From contig CALGUV010000133.1 of assembly GCA_937920245.1 (NCBI GenBank), positions 1 to 39,627 of the forward strand: a DNA stretch of 39,627 bases, in the 5' to 3' direction. The notes beneath the pieces are model-generated. The model was not told where the DNA came from, ran no database searches, and was given only the letters and a program-made list of their open reading frames with translations. Positions 36,301 through 39,627 of this stretch are shown in pieces. Position 1 is the stretch's first letter; each line of letters begins with the position of its first letter. Source of the DNA: an uncultured Microbacteriaceae bacterium. GTDB taxonomy: Bacteria > Actinomycetota > Actinomycetes > Actinomycetales > Microbacteriaceae. The position numbers were made by a program, and so were the translations under genes.

Positions 36301-36441
36301 CTCAGTTTTTCCACTTCCGGCACCGGCAATAACGAGGCTTGGACCCGTCGTGCTTGCTGACGAGATCGCCGCCTCCTGCTCATCGGTGAGCTTATGTTTT
36401 GAAACAATAGAAAAAATTTCTTGGGCCGAGTAATTAGTCAT
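33373..36441 (-). CDS. adnB: AdnB-like helicase-nuclease subunit
   Basis: Motor-nuclease of the AdnAB double-strand-break resection complex, the actinobacterial counterpart of RecBCD/AddAB. The 1022 residues have an N-terminal UvrD-type motor with intact motifs: GAGSGKT (40-46), TFTRKAASEL, LLDEYQDTSG, VGDPNQAIYGWRGA, SWRSGQAIVD, SVHAAKGLEWD and YVAITRA. The C-terminal RecB-type nuclease carries GTQFHERLE, VCKLDAV, VIDWKSG (Asp947, Lys949) and QLALYR. Its start overlaps the adnA stop by 8 bp (ATGACTAA), so the two subunits are translationally coupled. It ends inside the tail of the convergent APH-like gene. Confidence 0.93.
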   Translation of the reverse strand: MTNYSAQEIFSIVSKHKLTDEQEAAISSASTTGPSLVIAGAGSGKTELMSVRTLYLVANQLAKPSEILGLTFTRKAASELATRIQSGLVKLRESSYWPKELGDDFDPPKITTYNSFGNEIFRSLSLQVGFEADAVLLTEAGAISLAREVVANAKISDFSELLNWDKTLDYLTEKVLGASGSLTDNQQSADEAISYLQDFAQQIAALPQSDKGGDGVYAYHQTLLDTMHSSQLVFELARQYQNQKKTRGLVDFSDQVALALRALEKQDLELSHKFVLLDEYQDTSGIQTMLLSRLFAGKPVMAVGDPNQAIYGWRGASSANLSGFASDFGVAEQFSLSASWRSGQAIVDAANLVSEPLQDDSFVSPVSLTAGLDRDGTVSAIVCQDDAAESARVALWLSERMNGETSAAVLFRSKQAMRLFADALEDKGLEVEITGLSGLLEQPEVLDLLAALRVIADPEAGAELMRILSGPKFRIAPRDIAQLHKFARKLTRMRKEVTAEIPLTLVEALDELRKPSSREFAEISEAGLERMVQASELFHLMRTQLSLGVSEFSWAVARELELDIELYAHARTKTPLANLEGFIARISDYEVSALRPSISGLLGWLDYAVNSERFEMPKTGAKAGVVQLMSVHAAKGLEWDFVAVAGLVQGSFPVDSRDSKGWLAIGKLPHEIRQDRDWIPQLSWRQAATQKQLKAATEDFASENRAKHDIEERRLAYVAITRAGRDLLLSASYYKAGILNPRPIAPYLEELISVGLAQLLEPIPEPAVANPLANLAKSEIWPADPLGKSRDSQLAAAENVISATPTRVSESLQLAAIIEQAELLRNPKPVELPLRLSASKIVQLLTEPEAFWAQIARPLPVSFSEAAARGTQFHERLEEAFELEADLDISDWQEQDRELGQAFLDSRFQSLKPIYVEQALEFELGGTVVVCKLDAVYQTEDGFEVIDWKSGSAPKSKAEVANKAVQLALYRIGLSRWLGVGVERVKASFFFAGDSKEISPEVPSENELMEKLRAFRKAPLHF

Positions 36442-39340
36442 GTGTAACCGCCTTGGCTATCAGCAATTGACATTTGGAGTCTCCGGTGCAGTGTTCTGAG
36501 ATATTCGCCACAAAGCTGGCCTGACCAATCTGGCTCTCAGCCCTAGACAAAAGCTCCATGATGCTTTTCTGGAACTCACCGGCAAGAGCCGGCTGCTCCA
36601 AGACCTTTAATGACCCCGAGCCCACGGAGATTATTCGGCCACCGGCAACCGGTTCGTCATAACTTTGGCGAAGCCCGAGCTGGTAGAGCGCCAGCTGACG
36701 GTGTTCCGCCGCCTCTTTTGCACTTGGTGATTTACCAGTCTTCAGATCCGCGGCTATCAAGCCGTCTCCGGTTCGTTCCACCCGATCTATTTTTCCGGCG
36801 ACAACAAGACGGCCGAGATCTATTTCGAAGCCCTGCTCGCTGGCTACCAGCTGATTGGATTCCGCTAAGTAGGACGATATGTGACCCACCATTTTTAGAG
36901 CACGGCGCTTCGCCGCCGTTGCAAGCCACTCGGTTTCAAACTTCAAAGTGTGCCAGTTCGATTCAACGTACTGCCCGACCGAGTCGCTGTCTGTCGAAAG
37001 CTCCATTGCAGCATGTAGAAGTGTCCCAATTGATGCCTCAAAAGACTGGCCGTCGCCACCGAAATTATTAATGAACCAATGGAGAGGACATTTCTCAAAC
37101 GCGTCGAGCCTTGATGCGCTCAGGCGGAGCTGCTCATCCTCCGTGACTACCGGTTCAGTAGTTGAAATTGGAAGCAAGCCCTGCCAACTTCTCGGGTGTG
37201 CACCGCTAGCACCAGTTAGTGCCAAAGCAGCCAGCATCGGGGCCGCCGACACATCTCCAGCAGCTAACTCAGCCCGGAGCCTGCCCACCAAGCGGCGAGG
37301 GTCGAACTCAATATCCACCTGCTTGGCGACCGGGGATAGTCCGAGCATTTGGAAAAACTGCGAGGGCTGTTCGTCTGAACTTTGCATTGCGCTCAGCATC
37401 AACTTGGATCGAACCGCGCCCAAGCTCTTGTAAAACAGTCGAAGCTCGTCAGCCAGCTCAGATCTGGCCGCCTTGCCAGGATCGTCAGATCTTCCAGCTA
37501 GAAATGCCTGCAACCCACTGGCCCCAAGAAGAGAGTTCCTGGATCTAAGGTTTGGCCAGATGCCCTCTTGCAGTCGAGGCATAGCCAGAACTTGAAACTC
37601 CAGTCCAGATAGCTGTGAAGCGGTAGCCAAAATCACCGAGTCCCGTAAACCCACCTGTGCCAGCGAATCCTCGGGCACGGCCGCATCAAGCTGCACCGCA
37701 AAGAATGCTTGCGCACCCGTTCCCTGCTGCTCATCGAATCTATTTGCGGCCGCAAATAACTCCAAAATTGCATCTAGATCACGGTTCGCAGCCAAAGCCA
37801 CCTCAGATTCGCCCCTGGATAGCTCCGCAAGCTTTCCAGCGGGGGCAAGATTCCAAATGGCGCTGACGAACTGATAGGCACCCATGTCGGTGTTGCTTTT
37901 CAGGCTCCCAAGCACTTTGATTGCCCGATTTAGCCTGGCCACTTCATTCGAATCGAAGTCGATCTCGGCCTCGAAGATTGACTCGAGCATTTGACTGCGA
38001 GTTAGGCTTTCGAATTGCTCGAGAGAAGACAGTTGCCTAAACAGTCGACGCTGCTGGATAACTGAAAGGCCAATCAAGTTAGACCCCAGAAGCTGAGTCA
38101 CTAGATAGTGTTTTGGCTCGGCAAATACCAGCTGACCAAAATCGAGCACCGATCGAGCCGCCGGCTGATCCCGAAGCGCTTTTTGCACGCCGAGGATTCG
38201 GACTGGTATCGATCTTGCTGCTAAGTCACTGGACAGCTGCTCGAGCTGCACTCTGGTTCTCGCCACAACGCACATTTGCCCCCAGTCCCAACTTTCGGTA
38301 ACTCTCAGCCTGCGAAACTCACTTGCAAGGTAATCGGTTTCCGATATCTGGTTATCAAAGACTGAAAATTCATCGGTGCTGGATTTCGCGCTGGATTTGG
38401 GACGATGCCGAATGGCCTCGGAGGTAGGTATGCGTTCAACAAGCCTGGCCATGAGCTGATTCACGCTAGTTGGCTGACTGATGTGGCCGGTTAGGGAAAC
38501 CTCCAAAAGGTTCCCTCTATTTTTCCTAAGCTCAGCTACGAAGCCTCCGGCTGCCGCGCGAAAGCCAAGAGAGGCGGTATCCGGATCACCACAAGCGATC
38601 AACTGACAAGTGCTCGAGAGCTGCAAAATGAATTCAACTCCAGCCAGTGATAGATCCTGGGCGTCATCGACTAAAACAACCTTTGAGCTCTTTGCCCCTG
38701 CAGCAAATTTGGTTGCCATAACAATTAGCTGGGAAGGATCAACTTGATTATTTTTTTGCAAGGAGTCGATGTATACCGGCAACAGGTCAATTGCGGCTCG
38801 GAAATTCGACTTAGGCCAACTCTCCTGCAGCACCATCAGTTTGCCGTGGTCTATTTGGTTCTCAATCAGCACCGCGAATAAATCACGAAGTTCGTTGTGA
38901 AACCCCGATAGTGCAAGGCTTGCCGGCTCAAAACCCCAACTCTTGGCGATACCGCTCGCGACCGCGTTTGAAACAAGTCCCGCGATAAGTGACTGCTGCT
39001 TGGCCCCCGATACCAACTTCACGCCTGGAAGTTCGGCCTGCAGAATTTCAAAAGCCAACGAAGTAATTGATCGCGCCCTTGGCAAGATAGCTACTTTTTT
39101 TGAGTTGTCTGCTAGTTGGTCTCGAAGCCTGGTTGCGGCTGCGCGCTGGGGGGTTATTACAATAATTTCGCTTGGATCCAAGCCAGCAATTTCAAATTCT
39201 GAAACCAGATTCTTTATAAGACCGGTTTTACCGGAGCCCGGAGATCCAAGCACAAGGGCGTCTAGGCCGGCCATAACGCCGGCAAGTTCAACCGGGAGTT
39301 CTGTCTCGGATGAATCGGGCGAATCAGAAGAATTTCTCAC
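36434..39340 (-). CDS. adnA: AdnA-like helicase-nuclease subunit with degenerate motor
   Basis: Partner of AdnB. The 968 residues have a P-loop SPGSGKT (33-39). Walker B reads VDDAQD rather than VDEYQD, motif III is CGDPDTASLGFRAA with the usual Gln lost, and motif VI (FYKSLGAVRSK) lacks the usual TRA arginine. The motor is thus likely weak or structural, consistent with what is known of mycobacterial AdnA. The C-terminal RecB-type nuclease appears intact: LLHAAME, AGKIDRVE, AADLKTGK (Asp865, Lys867) and QLALYQ. Cysteines at 751 (FEKCPLHW), 951 and 957 could be remnants of an Fe-S staple, but only three are seen. The start is GTG (39338-39340). Confidence 0.9.
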   Translation of the reverse strand: MRNSSDSPDSSETELPVELAGVMAGLDALVLGSPGSGKTGLIKNLVSEFEIAGLDPSEIIVITPQRAAATRLRDQLADNSKKVAILPRARSITSLAFEILQAELPGVKLVSGAKQQSLIAGLVSNAVASGIAKSWGFEPASLALSGFHNELRDLFAVLIENQIDHGKLMVLQESWPKSNFRAAIDLLPVYIDSLQKNNQVDPSQLIVMATKFAAGAKSSKVVLVDDAQDLSLAGVEFILQLSSTCQLIACGDPDTASLGFRAAAGGFVAELRKNRGNLLEVSLTGHISQPTSVNQLMARLVERIPTSEAIRHRPKSSAKSSTDEFSVFDNQISETDYLASEFRRLRVTESWDWGQMCVVARTRVQLEQLSSDLAARSIPVRILGVQKALRDQPAARSVLDFGQLVFAEPKHYLVTQLLGSNLIGLSVIQQRRLFRQLSSLEQFESLTRSQMLESIFEAEIDFDSNEVARLNRAIKVLGSLKSNTDMGAYQFVSAIWNLAPAGKLAELSRGESEVALAANRDLDAILELFAAANRFDEQQGTGAQAFFAVQLDAAVPEDSLAQVGLRDSVILATASQLSGLEFQVLAMPRLQEGIWPNLRSRNSLLGASGLQAFLAGRSDDPGKAARSELADELRLFYKSLGAVRSKLMLSAMQSSDEQPSQFFQMLGLSPVAKQVDIEFDPRRLVGRLRAELAAGDVSAAPMLAALALTGASGAHPRSWQGLLPISTTEPVVTEDEQLRLSASRLDAFEKCPLHWFINNFGGDGQSFEASIGTLLHAAMELSTDSDSVGQYVESNWHTLKFETEWLATAAKRRALKMVGHISSYLAESNQLVASEQGFEIDLGRLVVAGKIDRVERTGDGLIAADLKTGKSPSAKEAAEHRQLALYQLGLRQSYDEPVAGGRIISVGSGSLKVLEQPALAGEFQKSIMELLSRAESQIGQASFVANISEHCTGDSKCQLLIAKAVTHD

Positions 39341-39396
39341 GTCATCAATCTATTTGGCTCTACAGACTTTTTTCTTGCCGTAACCTTATTTTGACT

Positions 39397-39402
39397 AAGG
39401 AG
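39397..39402 (+). promoter_or_regulatory. Strong Shine-Dalgarno of the DUF3107 gene
   Basis: AAGGAG, an exact anti-16S match, lies four bases before the ATG at 39407 and fixes the start of the partial gene at the right edge. Confidence 0.75.
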
Positions 39403-39406
39403 AATT

Positions 39407-39627
39407 ATGGACGTCAGAATCGGCATTAGAGACAACGCGAGAGACATCAGCTTCGAATCAGGCCTGAGCGCCAAAGATCTGATGGCTAAGGTAAAAAAGG
39501 CGATTGAAGCCTCGGAGCCTGTGCTTGAACTTAGTGACGAAAAGGGCAGCATCATCCTGATTCCAACATCTTCGATCGCATACGTTGAAATAGGCGCGGA
39601 GGAAACAAGGCGCGTAGGGTTCCTGGC
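39407..39627 (+). CDS. DUF3107 family protein (partial, C-terminus cut by the window)
   Basis: 73 residues are visible, starting MDVRIGIRDNARDISFESGL and running open to the edge. Family members are about 75 residues, so nearly all of it is here. The pattern (an N-terminal beta strand, a short helix, then a strand SIILIPTSSIAYVEIG) matches the small actinobacterial DUF3107/TB9.4-type protein. Function is unknown. It is divergent from adnA with a 66 bp gap and has a strong AAGGAG ribosome-binding site. Confidence 0.85.
   Translation, partial: MDVRIGIRDNARDISFESGLSAKDLMAKVKKAIEASEPVLELSDEKGSIILIPTSSIAYVEIGAEETRRVGFL

Noticed and set aside
36948..37433. Plus-strand open frame (161 codons) opposite adnA
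   Set aside because: Shadow of the AdnA nuclease region; no ribosome-binding site and composition typical of antisense reading.
28235..39340. Defence island (helicases plus nucleases plus kinase-like and ThiF-like genes)
   Set aside because: The set and order match the conserved actinobacterial AdnAB/UvrD2 housekeeping block; no transposase, integrase, toxin or base-composition shift is visible.

Overview
The window is ordinary chromosomal DNA of a small-genome actinobacterium. Four things point there: (i) the minus-strand order argS-lysA-hom-thrC-thrB-rho-prfA-prmC-tsaC-wecA-atpI-atpBEFHAGD, the classic actinobacterial arrangement (compare the Rv1292-Rv1310 block of Mycobacterium tuberculosis as I remember it); (ii) families largely confined to Actinobacteria (UPF0182, DUF3039, DUF3107, DUF2342, AdnAB); (iii) a second block whose order resembles Rv3193c-Rv3202c; (iv) tRNA genes without an encoded CCA. 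Base composition looks close to 50% GC and genes are packed with 1-11 bp overlaps. This suggests a streamlined Microbacteriaceae-like freshwater or marine lineage (Rhodoluna/Aquiluna type). The genus is inference.

Layout. Positions 1-7189 (minus): F1Fo ATP synthase (atpD partial at the window edge, then G, A, H, F, E, B), an AtpI-like membrane protein and a WecA/TagO-type phosphosugar transferase. Positions 7189-11457 (minus): threonylcarbamoyl-AMP synthase, PrmC, RF1 and Rho. Positions 11532-17899 (minus): threonine/lysine synthesis (thrB, thrC, hom, lysA) and argS. tRNA-Arg(CCG) lies on the plus strand at 18152. Positions 18224-20353 (minus): rdgB, rph, murI. Then come pncB (+), DUF3039 (-), an HtrA-type protease (-), an unrecognised 234-residue protein (-) and initiator tRNA-fMet (-) with a clear hairpin/T-tract terminator. 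Positions 24138-39627: UPF0182 and a PDZ-Lon membrane protease (-), a DUF2342 protein and a ThiF/cyclodehydratase-like protein (+), a short UvrD2-like helicase (-), an aminoglycoside-phosphotransferase-like protein (+), AdnB and AdnA helicase-nucleases (-), and the start of a DUF3107 gene (+).

How the genes work together: the first half joins energy production, translation termination and amino-acid supply in one long codirectional run. The last third is a double-strand-break repair block (AdnAB, UvrD2) interleaved with conserved proteins of unknown role.

I found no mobile element, CRISPR array, phage or defence island. The most unusual signal is in the repair block. Three neighbouring proteins (DUF2342, ThiF-like, APH-like) keep the family fold signatures but have lost the residues expected for catalysis. 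UvrD2 lacks its usual C-terminal domains, and AdnA has a degenerate motor. Separately, Rho lacks the N-terminal Rho_N domain and has instead a long charged, Arg/Asp-rich disordered extension.
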